A stretch of DNA of 64,000 bases, taken from Streptomyces natalensis ATCC 27448. GTDB lineage: Bacteria; Actinomycetota; Actinomycetes; Streptomycetales; Streptomycetaceae. Within the stretch, counting starts at the first letter, position 1; each line of letters starts with the position of its first letter. This document shows, piece by piece, positions 26,385-33,690 of this stretch. The notes beneath the pieces were generated by a model. The model did no database searches. It worked only from the letters and a program-made list of their open reading frames with translations, and had not been told where the DNA came from. A program made the position numbers and the translations under genes. The stretch lies in contig NZ_JRKI01000009.1 in assembly GCF_000935125.1 (NCBI RefSeq), positions 124,001 to 188,000 of the forward strand, given 5' to 3'.

Positions 26385-27103
26385 GGGGTGGACTCCGCGG
26401 TGGTTGGCTCCGGGCGAGTGAGGGCGTCGGTGGCGCCCAGGCGTCGCAGGGCGGTGGTGACGGTTTCGTCCGCCAGGCGCACGTCGTGCACGACGCAGCC
26501 GTGCTGGAGGACGAGGAGACGGTCGGCGAGGTCGTCCGCCCAGGCGAGGTCATGGGTGCACAGGACGACGGTCCGTTTCTGGGCGTGCCAGTCCCTCACC
26601 GTTTCCCGCAGCGTGGTGACGGCCGTGGCGTCGAGCGCGTTGGCCGGCTCGTCCATGAGGACGAGAGCGGGGTCGTGGAGGGTGGCCGCGACGAGGCCGA
26701 GCTGTTTGCGCATGCCCAGGGAGAGCTCTCGGACCAGGGCATCGTGGCGGTCCGCCAGCACCGTGTGCTCCAACCGCTCCAGGGCGGTCGCCAAGGGGGC
26801 TCCGTGCAGCCGGCAGATGAAGGACAGCTGCTCGCGGACCGTGAGGTAGTCGTACAGGGGAGGCTCGGCCTGGACGAAACCACGGACGGTCCGCGCGGCC
26901 AGGTTGGTCGCGGCGTGGCCGGCGATGCGTACCCGGCCTGCGCTGGGTTCGGACAGCCCGGCCAGCAACCGCAGTAGGGTCGTCTTGCCGGAGCCGTTGC
27001 GGCCCACCAAGCAGACGAATTCGCCGTCGTCGACGGTGAAGTGCGCCTCGTGCAGGGCGGTGTGGTCGCCGAAGCGTACGGTGACGGATTCGACGTCGAT
27101 CAC
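26381..27103 (-). CDS. ABC transporter ATPase, second, of the bacteriocin cluster
   Basis: A 240-aa ATPase: Walker A GRNGSGKTTLLRLLAG, signature RELSLGMRKQLGLVAA, Walker B ALVLMDEPANALD, H-loop LCTHDLAWAD. The Q-loop is in GFVQAEPPLYDYL. It lacks the long C-terminal extension of its neighbour, so the two ATPases are not simple duplicates. It overlaps both the upstream permease gene (ATGA at 27100) and the downstream ATPase gene. Circular bacteriocin clusters always encode at least one such ATPase, thought to drive export with cyclisation; this one, paired with the large permease, is the better candidate for that role. Confidence 0.85.
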   Translation of the reverse strand: MIDVESVTVRFGDHTALHEAHFTVDDGEFVCLVGRNGSGKTTLLRLLAGLSEPSAGRVRIAGHAATNLAARTVRGFVQAEPPLYDYLTVREQLSFICRLHGAPLATALERLEHTVLADRHDALVRELSLGMRKQLGLVAATLHDPALVLMDEPANALDATAVTTLRETVRDWHAQKRTVVLCTHDLAWADDLADRLLVLQHGCVVHDVRLADETVTTALRRLGATDALTRPEPTTAESTP

Positions 27104-28794
27104 GGTGTTGCCTTCCTGAAGTGCAGGTCACGACGGGCCAGGGCGCCCAGCCCCACGCCCATGACGAGTAGGGCGGCGAGGCCGGCTCCGGTATCAATCG
27201 CAAGTGCGGTGCCGCCCTGCGCTCCGGTCGCGCCGCGGAGCACAGGGCCGAGCGCGGTAGGGGAGGCCAGCAGCGCGGCGAGCACGCCCTCGACCGTCTC
27301 AGCGACACCGGAACGGCTCGTCCGCTCGTCGTCGAACCTCTCAGGCAGCGGTACGAGGAATGCCGTCGCCACGATCGCGCAGCTTCCGGCGAGCAGCGCG
27401 ACCGGAAGCGCCAGGAACGTACTGGGGACCATCGGTCCACCGCCGGCGAGCAGCAGCCCGAGGTAGCCGGGTACTACCGGCAGCGCGGCGATGACGGTGC
27501 AGGCCGCGACCTTGCCGACAAGGACGCGGCCGAAGGGGACCGGCGCCTGACGCAGCATCTCAATGGACCTGTGCTCGGCCTCCACGCCCGCGACCTGGGC
27601 GACGATGCCGGAGATGGCGAGGTACATCGCGACCGCCGCTGTGGTACCCCATGTGTCGGCGGGCAGTGACCACGGGAGATGAGTGCCGTAGCGGAGCCGT
27701 ACACCGCAGCCGAGTGCGGCCAGGCCGAGGCCGAGTACACACACGCGGTACAGCGGGCCGGTCACGGCCGTGGGGCGGCGTTGCGCCGACAGCAGGTCCT
27801 TGATGACGACAGCGGTGATCAGCCCCGTGGCGTGGAGGGGGCGCGAAGCGGTCCGGCCAACGGTGGCCCTCGGCGCCGTCGGGCCGCATGGGTGCAGTGC
27901 ACTGTGCCGCTCGGCGCGCCGCACCAGTCCGCAGGCCAGCACGACCAGCACCACCACGGAGACGGACCACACCGCCCATGTCCAGCTCAGATGCCCAGGC
28001 AGGAACAGCTCATCCCACCACTTTGGACGGAAGTCCGAGGCGGTGCGCCGGAAGGAGGCGGACATCGCCTCCGGCTTCAGCGTGGCGGATGGAAGGATGC
28101 CCGCCACGAGGGGCGAGACGAGATAGCCGAAGGTGAACGCCGCCGCCGTCGTCCAAGCAACTCTGCGGCCCACCGAGTGCATACCGCGGGACGTGGCCAG
28201 AGCAGCGGTTGCGCAGACCCGCGACAGGGCCGCCGTCAGTGCCGTACCCGCTGCTGTCACCAGGACGGCAGGCAGCACACGTGCGCCGTCCTCGGACGCC
28301 GACAGCCAAGGGACCGCGACCAGGACCGCTGAGAGGAACACGCCGGTGGAACCTACGAGTTGGGGCAGCCACAGGCGGGCCAGGGAGACCGCCCGGGGCG
28401 GGACACGCCAGGCCATCAGCAGGCTGCGGTCCGGTGGCTCCAGCAGCATCCGCGTCTGGGAAGGCCGCGCCGCAAGCAGGTTTGCCATCACGATCACCAT
28501 GACCACGGGCCAGCACACTCCGGCCACCGTGGACGCACCAGAACCGGTCACCGGAAAGACCCGCCCCACGGCGGTACTGATCGCCCAGAGCAGCGCAGCA
28601 ACGAACAGCAGACCACTTACCCCGACGACCAGCACGAAGGTCCGCAAGGGGGCCGACATATCACGGTATCCCGGAAGCCGGTTGCGCCGGCGCCGCAGAT
28701 CTCCCTCGAGCACGGTCAGACCGGCCCGCCACGCATACCGCCGGTCGGGCGAGGCCCGCCTGCGCGGTGCCTGGACTCCTGGCTGACGCTCCAT
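27100..28794 (-). CDS. large ABC-type permease (about 12 helices) of the bacteriocin cluster
   Basis: A 564-aa integral membrane protein. From ATG 28794 a basic cytoplasmic start (ERQPGVQAPRRR) precedes roughly twelve hydrophobic helices, for example TFVLVVGVSGLLFVAALLW and LITAVVIKDLLSAQRRP, the latter a cytoplasmic block repeated in both halves, so the protein looks like two fused six-helix ABC-2 permease units. Another landmark is VEAEHRSIEMLRQAPVPFGR, with the E-x-R-x-x-x-L-R-x-x-P motif of ABC exporter permeases that handle peptides. Its stop overlaps the ATPase start. Likely the membrane partner of that ATPase in peptide export. Confidence 0.75.
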   Translation of the reverse strand: MERQPGVQAPRRRASPDRRYAWRAGLTVLEGDLRRRRNRLPGYRDMSAPLRTFVLVVGVSGLLFVAALLWAISTAVGRVFPVTGSGASTVAGVCWPVVMVIVMANLLAARPSQTRMLLEPPDRSLLMAWRVPPRAVSLARLWLPQLVGSTGVFLSAVLVAVPWLSASEDGARVLPAVLVTAAGTALTAALSRVCATAALATSRGMHSVGRRVAWTTAAAFTFGYLVSPLVAGILPSATLKPEAMSASFRRTASDFRPKWWDELFLPGHLSWTWAVWSVSVVVLVVLACGLVRRAERHSALHPCGPTAPRATVGRTASRPLHATGLITAVVIKDLLSAQRRPTAVTGPLYRVCVLGLGLAALGCGVRLRYGTHLPWSLPADTWGTTAAVAMYLAISGIVAQVAGVEAEHRSIEMLRQAPVPFGRVLVGKVAACTVIAALPVVPGYLGLLLAGGGPMVPSTFLALPVALLAGSCAIVATAFLVPLPERFDDERTSRSGVAETVEGVLAALLASPTALGPVLRGATGAQGGTALAIDTGAGLAALLVMGVGLGALARRDLHFRKATP

Positions 28795-28810
28795 CCTCTG
28801 CCCCTGCCGC

Positions 28811-29242
28811 TCAGACAGGCCGACGCCACAGCAGCGCGACGGCGCTTGCCACCACCACGCAACCGATGAACGCGAGCGCCACGGCGTCCAGCCCCTCCGC
28901 CGCAGGAAACCGCCAACCCGCGACGCCCAGGGGTACACACACCAGCGCGGAGACACCGAACAGCAGCCAAGTGCCGAACGACGCCAACCCGACCAGCACC
29001 GCGAGCACGACCAACAGCACCGCGACCGCGAACCAGCCCCAGTTCAGCAGGTCCTGCGTACGCAGGACCCCGGCACGAGCGTGGTCGGTGATCTGCGGAG
29101 CCTGCTCGATCGCGGTCTTCGTGGCGTCCCGTGTCAAGCGGTACCAGACACCGCGTACCACGGCCAGCAGGGCGGCTGCTGCGCACAGGGCACCCGTAAC
29201 GGCCATAGCGGAGCGTGGGTTCCGCTGGCGAGAGGCCGGCAT
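28811..29242 (-). CDS. small membrane protein in the bacteriocin cluster (immunity candidate)
   Basis: A 143-aa protein with four predicted helices: VTGALCAAAALLAVVRGVWY, FAVAVLLVVLAVLVGLASF, LLFGVSALVCVPLGVAGW and AVALAFIGCVVVASAVALLW, with short basic ends (MPASRQRNPRS and WRRPV). A periplasmic loop of about 35 residues follows helix 1. Size, basicity and place next to the export genes fit the small hydrophobic immunity proteins of circular bacteriocins, although those known are usually shorter. No family is recognised. The start ATG at 29242 has GAAAGG upstream; 16 bp separate its stop from the permease start. Confidence 0.6.
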   Translation of the reverse strand: MPASRQRNPRSAMAVTGALCAAAALLAVVRGVWYRLTRDATKTAIEQAPQITDHARAGVLRTQDLLNWGWFAVAVLLVVLAVLVGLASFGTWLLFGVSALVCVPLGVAGWRFPAAEGLDAVALAFIGCVVVASAVALLWRRPV

Positions 29243-29320
29243 GGCATTCCTTTCATGGAGGGGATCTCGTGGACAGTGTCGCGCGGGGGTACCGCGGCGT
29301 GGGCCGTCCGGCGATCAGGG

Positions 29321-29947
29321 TCAGGTGATCAGGCAGACCGCCGTGTAGAAGGCCGTGGGGACCATGGCGCAAGCCACGCTCCGTGGCCACGACAACTGCG
29401 CGGCGTGCCGCGCGGCAAACACGCAGGCGGCGGCCAGTACAGCCAGTGCCGGATCGGCTCCGCCCAGGACGGCGACGATGTGATCGGTGGCGGGCAGGGA
29501 GAACAGTACTGAACCCAGCACCAGCACAAGGAGCTTGCCAAAGAGGAAGCCCGTAACCGCGAGCCCGAGGAAGGTCCGGTCGTCGGCAAAGGACCCACGG
29601 CTTCCGGCGAGTCGACACGCGACGGCGCCGACCGCTCCCGCGATCAGCACGATGAACAGTACGCCAAGGGCGTTGAGTACCGAACCGAAGAGCCACGCCG
29701 CAGCGACTCCGGCCTTGACCGCTCCTGCGTCCGCGTCCGGGACCCGGTGCACCACGCCGTCGCGGTACTGGCCGAGCAGTGTGAGGTTGACCAACGGAAT
29801 CGCCAGCATGAGTAGCAAGATGAGGAGCCGGTACGTCCGGCGCGGGGTGTTCCACGACTGGTTGGACTCTGCTGCTGCCTCTCCTTGTGGGGCCATGCCC
29901 GAGAAGGCACCGCCTTGCAGACCGGCTCGTGCCACGTCGGAGTTCAC
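29321..29947 (-). CDS. five-helix YIP1-like membrane protein in the bacteriocin cluster
   Basis: A 208-aa protein from GTG 29947, which overlaps the stop of the DUF95 gene (GTGA). The first 35 residues are soluble, then come five hydrophobic segments: LLILLLMLAIPLVNLTLLG, AWLFGSVLNALGVLFIVLIA, FLGLAVTGFLFGKLLVLVLG, ALAVLAAACVFAARHAA and VACAMVPTAFYTAVCLIT. The layout resembles YIP1-domain proteins found in several bacteriocin clusters. Tight coupling to the DUF95 gene argues for a joint role in maturation or export of the circular peptide. A GTG at 29974 is an alternative start. Confidence 0.6.
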   Translation of the reverse strand: MNSDVARAGLQGGAFSGMAPQGEAAAESNQSWNTPRRTYRLLILLLMLAIPLVNLTLLGQYRDGVVHRVPDADAGAVKAGVAAAWLFGSVLNALGVLFIVLIAGAVGAVACRLAGSRGSFADDRTFLGLAVTGFLFGKLLVLVLGSVLFSLPATDHIVAVLGGADPALAVLAAACVFAARHAAQLSWPRSVACAMVPTAFYTAVCLIT

Positions 29948-30474
29948 CTCGCACTCACCCAAGTTTCTACGCACGCAGCCACGACGAGCATGGCCATCGA
30001 CAGCCCGAGCAGGGCTGCCGCATCGACAAGACTTTGATTGATCTGCACCTTTCGCCCGGCCAGAAGGGCTCGAGCCGCAGCCAGGGCGGGAACCAGCCCT
30101 GCTGCGATGGCCACGCCGAACGCGGGCAGTTCCAGCACCGCGTGCGGCAGCACGGTGCGCGCGAACGGCGCGGCACCGAGAGCGTAGGCGTGCGCGATGA
30201 ACAGACCGCTGCTGAGCCCGGCGAAGAGCGAGACCAGGACCGCGCCGAGTCCGAAAGTGACGACTCCGCTAAATGCCACCGCGGCAATCCCGCAATTGTT
30301 CGCCAGAATTTCTGTGAACAAACCTACGCTTGGTTGTTTGGGCGCAACATGGACGGACTGCGACGTCCGGTCGGCGAAGAGAATTCCGCACAACAGGCAG
30401 CCCAGCCACAACACTTGACCACAGACAAGCGTCAGGCGTTGGCGTCGCGCGATCGAAGCCATAAAGGCCATCAC
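29944..30474 (-). CDS. SpoIIM/DUF95 family membrane protein, circular-bacteriocin maturation type
   Basis: A 176-aa membrane protein with five predicted helices. ANNCGIAAVAFSGVVTFGLG followed by HAYALGAAPFARTVLPHAVL and ELPAFGVAIAAGL is the SpoIIM/DUF95 signature (N-N at the start of one helix, P-H-x-x-x-E-L-P-A at another). A DUF95 protein is a hallmark of circular bacteriocin clusters, where it is needed for maturation, secretion or immunity; its exact biochemistry is unknown. It is the first gene after the precursor and hairpin and overlaps the next gene by four bases. Start may be ATG 30474 or the internal Met a few residues later. Confidence 0.85.
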   Translation of the reverse strand: MMAFMASIARRQRLTLVCGQVLWLGCLLCGILFADRTSQSVHVAPKQPSVGLFTEILANNCGIAAVAFSGVVTFGLGAVLVSLFAGLSSGLFIAHAYALGAAPFARTVLPHAVLELPAFGVAIAAGLVPALAAARALLAGRKVQINQSLVDAAALLGLSMAMLVVAACVETWVSAR

Positions 30475-30525
30475 GGCCCTCTCCCAAATTTCTCGGATGC
30501 GCAGCTGGGGATTCCTGGACGCGTG

Positions 30526-30564
30526 ACTCTTGCGAGGCCCCGGAGTCCGGGGCCTCGCAAGAGT
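30526..30564 (-). terminator. strong hairpin between the bacteriocin precursor and processing genes
   Basis: ACTCTTGCGAGGCCCC (30526-30541) pairs perfectly with GGGGCCTCGCAAGAGT (30549-30564) around a 7-nt loop. It lies 18 bp after the precursor stop and 51 bp before the DUF95 start. Such partial terminators let the precursor be made in excess over the machinery, and also protect its mRNA. Confidence 0.75.
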
Positions 30565-30581
30565 TCACCTATTCACCGGGA

Positions 30582-30866
30582 TTAGGCGACGGCAGCGGTA
30601 CGCCCGGCCCGCGCGATGGCCTTCTTCAGGATCCAGAGGCCAATGCCGCCAGCCGCGGTCACGCCGCCGAACATAGCCAGCGCGGAGGCAATGTCCGTCC
30701 CGGCCATAATGGCATCAAAGGCCTTGTTCGCAGCGGCGGTCGAGAGACCGAAGTAGCTGGTCAGCGCGTCGGGGGCGGACAGCGCCAGGGTGAACGGCGC
30801 GGCGATACCGACGACGGCGGCGCCGGCCGCGGCCATACGCTTCTTGGACATGGCAACAACAGACAT
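30582..30866 (-). CDS. circular bacteriocin precursor (garvicin ML/carnocyclin-like)
   Basis: A 94-aa peptide. Residues 1-34 form a hydrophobic leader with basic start (MSVVAMSKKR). Residues 35-94, starting LTSYFGLSTAAANKAF and ending KAIARAGRTAAVA, are exactly 60 residues, the size of carnocyclin A and garvicin ML. The stretch AGTDIASALAMFGG followed by VTAAGGIG aligns closely with the central helices of garvicin ML as I remember it. The core has hydrophobic helices, few acids and a basic C-terminal helix, as in the saposin-like circular bacteriocins. Leader removal before Leu35 and Leu35-Ala94 ligation are predicted. TGGAGA lies 7 nt before the ATG. Downstream genes encode the DUF95 protein and ABC modules expected of such a cluster. 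Confidence 0.85.
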   Translation of the reverse strand: MSVVAMSKKRMAAAGAAVVGIAAPFTLALSAPDALTSYFGLSTAAANKAFDAIMAGTDIASALAMFGGVTAAGGIGLWILKKAIARAGRTAAVA

Positions 30867-31275
30867 GTATTCTCCACTAACTGCTCTGATGAGTGGTTGG
30901 CTGCATGGCAGCCGCGGGGTGCGTCAGTCTTGGTAGGGCGGCGCACCCCATTTTCGTACCGTCAAGAGATGAAATCAGGCGGGAATGCAGGATCACCTGC
31001 GGGCAACACCCGGCAAGGAATCGACAGGAACTTGTCAGTACCGTGGTCAGCGATACTCGCCCTGAACTCCCCCTGTTTCTCACCCCGTGACGACCGGACC
31101 ATGTAATCATTTCGTCAAGCAACCGTCAACTCCACCCAGCCAACCCGAAATCGGACCTCACAAAGCGCAGCCCGAAGCCAGGCGCCCCCATAAAGGCACA
31201 GCTGATCCTTGCTCCATTCCTCTTGACCGCGACGCGAAGGTATCGATGTACTGATCTTTGAGTCGTGGTTGACGA
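30867..31275. promoter_or_regulatory. leader and promoter region of the bacteriocin operon
   Basis: About 410 bp without a gene. On the minus strand TTGACG (31124-31129), a 17-bp spacer and TTACAT (31101-31106) make a fair sigma-70-type promoter, which would give a leader of about 230 nt before the precursor. An inverted repeat GGGGTGCG (30916-30923) / CGCACCCC (30942-30949) lies in that leader and may be an operator or a regulatory hairpin. The region is less GC-rich than its surroundings. Confidence 0.4.
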
Positions 31276-31640
31276 GTGGGCGGCCGTGCGCGGCATACCA
31301 GATGTATGAGCACTCGAACTCGCAAGCAACTGAGTCTGGTTGGGCCGGAGCGGCGGCGTTCACACAGGGACGATTACTCGTACACGGGATGCGGCAGAGC
31401 AAGGTCGCAGAGGCGCTCGGAGGTCTGGCGTCTGCTGCACCGTCTGGGCTGGGCCTGGCAGGTACCCAAAGCGCAGGCCATTGAGCGCAACGAGGAGGCG
31501 ATCGCCGCATGGTGCACGGAATCATGACCGGCAGCCTCCCATCCGCGCCTGGGGTAAGGCCGGACATACGCCGGCACTGCGGATGCCCGGCAAGCACAAC
31601 GACAAGATCAGCATGTTCGCTTGGGTGTGCTCTCTCCTGT
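31276..31640 (+). pseudogene. IS630-type transposase remnant (winged-helix part)
   Basis: One frame reads VWRLLHRLGWAWQVPKAQAI followed by ERNEEAIAAW, the winged-helix and linker of IS630 transposases. A second frame continues with AWGKAGHTPALRMPGKHND, the start of the DDE domain. No complete catalytic core follows. It lies directly upstream of the bacteriocin promoter region, transcribed away from it. Confidence 0.6.
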
Positions 31641-31660
31641 TCCGTTTGTTCGGTGAGTGG

Positions 31661-31777
31661 TCACTCGTCGGTGACGGGTGCCTCGTGCGGGAGTCGGTCG
31701 CCCGGTGCGGCTCGGTGGTAGGCCGCGAGTTGTGCGGTGGCGATCCGGTCCCAGTCCAGGTGGGTGTCCGGGAACAT
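31661..31777 (-). pseudogene. short C-terminal remnant of an unidentified gene
   Basis: A 38-codon minus-strand frame reads MFPDTHLDWDRIATAQLAAY then HRAAPGDRLPHEAPVTDE and stops. Its sequence looks like the natural acidic tail of a larger enzyme, but the frame is cut at the junction with the glycine-rich gene near 31780. Identity is unknown. Confidence 0.25.
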
Positions 31778-31781
31778 CGCG

Positions 31782-32420
31782 GTGACACCCGGAGAGGTTC
31801 TGCTGATCGTGGTGGGTAGCAACTTCGGACACGGCGGTGGTACCTCTTACAGCGGTGGCGGTATGAGCGGGGTGTACAGCACACAGTTCCGCCAGGTGCT
31901 CCTCATTGCTGGCGGTGGTGGAGGGGGAGGCACGAGCAGCGGCGCTGGTGGGGCGGGCGGTGGGGCCTCCGGAGGCGATGGGACCTTCGCCTCCGGCAGC
32001 GGTACCGCGGGACGCGGCGCGTCGGGCGGGACCGGCGGCGAGGGGGCACGGTGGGCAGACAACTACGCTGGCAGGGGAGGCAATACCGGGCAGACCGGCG
32101 GCCTGAGCAGGGTTAATTCCGCAGCCGGTTACCCGCCACTCCCCGGCATGGGGGGCGGCGGCGGGGCAGACTACGGCGGCAACGGGGGCGGTGGCGCCGG
32201 CTACGCGGGCGGTGGCGGCGGGATGGCTGGCGGCGGCTTTTTCGCTGGCGGTGGCGGCGGTTCTGGTTTCGCATCAGGCCCCGGTGTCTCGGGCGGGGTG
32301 ACAATCGCAGGTTCGGGCCGCAGTGTGGCGGGAAAGAACGACCCCCTCTACCAGGCAGGCATCGGGGACGGTGGTAGTCAGTCGTACGGTCAGCCCGGGC
32401 AGGTGGTGCTGCAGTGGTAG
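31782..32420 (+). CDS. glycine-rich protein, 5' truncated
   Basis: From codon 31782 (VTPGEVLLIVVGSNFG) the frame encodes about 212 residues, over 40 percent Gly, with blocks such as VLLIAGGGGGGGTSSG and GGGGAGYAGGGGGMAGGG, ending QPGQVVLQW. The V-T-P-G-E-x-L start and L-L-I-A-G-G-G continuation match the middle of secreted glycine-rich beta-sandwich proteins of actinobacteria, so a signal peptide and first strands seem to be missing where the sequence joins a foreign remnant at about 31780. Without its own promoter and signal it may not be expressed. The in-frame sequence past its TAG continues as the next entry. Confidence 0.5.
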   Translation: MTPGEVLLIVVGSNFGHGGGTSYSGGGMSGVYSTQFRQVLLIAGGGGGGGTSSGAGGAGGGASGGDGTFASGSGTAGRGASGGTGGEGARWADNYAGRGGNTGQTGGLSRVNSAAGYPPLPGMGGGGGADYGGNGGGGAGYAGGGGGMAGGGFFAGGGGGSGFASGPGVSGGVTIAGSGRSVAGKNDPLYQAGIGDGGSQSYGQPGQVVLQW

Positions 32421-32459
32421 GCACCTGTCTTAACGGTCGCTCAGGTCGACCCGAATCCC

Positions 32460-32801
32460 GTGGACATGGTGCCGGAAGTCACCACGCAAATGGCATTCAC
32501 GGTGTCCGCGGACACCACGGTTCCCGCCGGCCGGACCATCACGCTAACCTTCCCGCCAGGCGTGACCTTGGCGCCGGGCGGCACTGTCCGCTACATCTGC
32601 CCACCCGGCAGCAACCTCCTACTGACCCCCACGGTCGGCCCTGGCGGGTCCATGAGCTTCACAGCCTGGGAGATCAACCCCTCGACGGCATGCTTCTACT
32701 CCGTCGACGTCCAGGCATCGACAACCACCCCCGGCCCCCTCCAGGGCAGCATCACCGTCGACGACACCACTGCGACAACTCAATTCAACATCATCAACTA
32801 A
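32460..32801 (+). CDS. Ig-like beta-sandwich protein or read-through domain, unknown function
   Basis: A 113-aa frame with alternating hydrophobic strands: EVTTQMAFTVSADTTVPAG, RTITLTFPPGVTLAPGGTV and GSITVDDTTATTQFNIIN, plus two Cys (YICPPGS and STACFYSVD) that could form a disulphide. It resembles a bacterial Ig-like or DUF11-like adhesion domain. It is in the same frame as the glycine-rich gene, separated by one TAG and 13 codons (APVLTVAQVDPNP), so it may once have been its C-terminal domain. There is no signal peptide or clear ribosome site at GTG 32460. Confidence 0.4.
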   Translation: MDMVPEVTTQMAFTVSADTTVPAGRTITLTFPPGVTLAPGGTVRYICPPGSNLLLTPTVGPGGSMSFTAWEINPSTACFYSVDVQASTTTPGPLQGSITVDDTTATTQFNIIN

Positions 32802-33086
32802 CTGAGCCCGCCCCCTCGCGCTGTCGCTGGCCACTGTCACCGGCATCTCCGTTCCCCGGGCCGGCCGAAATGCAGGGGAAACGTGCTGCTGAGGCAAGGG
32901 GCCGCACGTCAGGGGCTCTGACGCCGTGCCGACCTGTCGCGGTAACCCCTCGATGCTGTCCGCCCCGGCGCACATCGCCGCCGCCAGCGACGTCACCTTC
33001 GCGGTCGAGTTCGCCCTTGCTGCCGCACAAGCGAGGGCCACAACGGCAGCCAGCTGCCTGGCCGGCAGACGCACGATCCCGGCCGG
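32802..33086. other. intergenic stretch, nothing recognised
   Basis: About 285 bp between the beta-sandwich frame and the Tn3-type remnant. It probably contains more of the decayed transposase, since fragments such as GGCGCACATCGCCGCCGCC read as broken coding sequence, but no continuous frame is seen. Confidence 0.3.
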
Positions 33087-33690
33087 GTGGACGCCCTGCT
33101 GAACCTCGACGGCGGGGTGAAGCCGGAGATGGTGGCCACCGACAACGCCTCGTACTCCGACATGGTGTTCGGCCTGTTCAAGATCCTCGGCTACAACTTC
33201 AGCCCGCGCTTCCGCGACCTGGACGACCAGCGGTTCTGGCGGGCCACCATGCCCGGCGTCGTCACCGGCACCTACGGCGCTCTGGAAGACCTGGCCCGCA
33301 ACCGCGTGAACCTGAACAAGGTGATCACGCACTGGCCGGACATGCTGAAAGTCGCCGGTTCCCTGGTCACCAACCAGGTCCGCGCCTACGACCTGCTGCG
33401 CATGTTCGGCCGCGAGGGGCGCCCCACCCCACTGGGCGCGGCGTTCGCGGAGTACGGGCGCGTCGCCAAGACCGAACATCTGCTGCGGGTGGTCGACCCG
33501 GTCGATGACACCTACCGCCGCCAGATGAACCGGCAGCTCACCGTGCAGGAATCCCGCCACAAGCTCGCGCGGGACGTGTGCCACGGCAAGCGCGGCACCA
33601 TCCACCAGGCGTACCGGGACGGCATGGAGGACCAGCTCGGCGCGCTCGGCCTGGTCCTCAACGCCCGGCATCGAGGACCCGGTCGTCTTC
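33087..33690 (+). pseudogene. Tn3-family transposase, C-terminal fragment
   Basis: About 195 codons read MVATDNASYSDMVFGLFKIL, DDQRFWRATM, LVTNQVRAYDLLRMFGREG, PTPLGAAFAEYGRVAKTEHL and GMEDQLGALGLVLNA, the characteristic final third of Tn3-family transposases (S-Y-S-D-x-V-F-G contains part of the catalytic region). The N-terminal two thirds and the last 60 or so residues are absent; at about 33670 it is fused to a recombinase gene. Confidence 0.8.

Noticed and set aside
30582-30866. Holin or simple small membrane peptide
   Set aside because: Size of the core, Gly/Ala pattern, resemblance to garvicin ML and the DUF95/ABC neighbours fit a circular bacteriocin much better.
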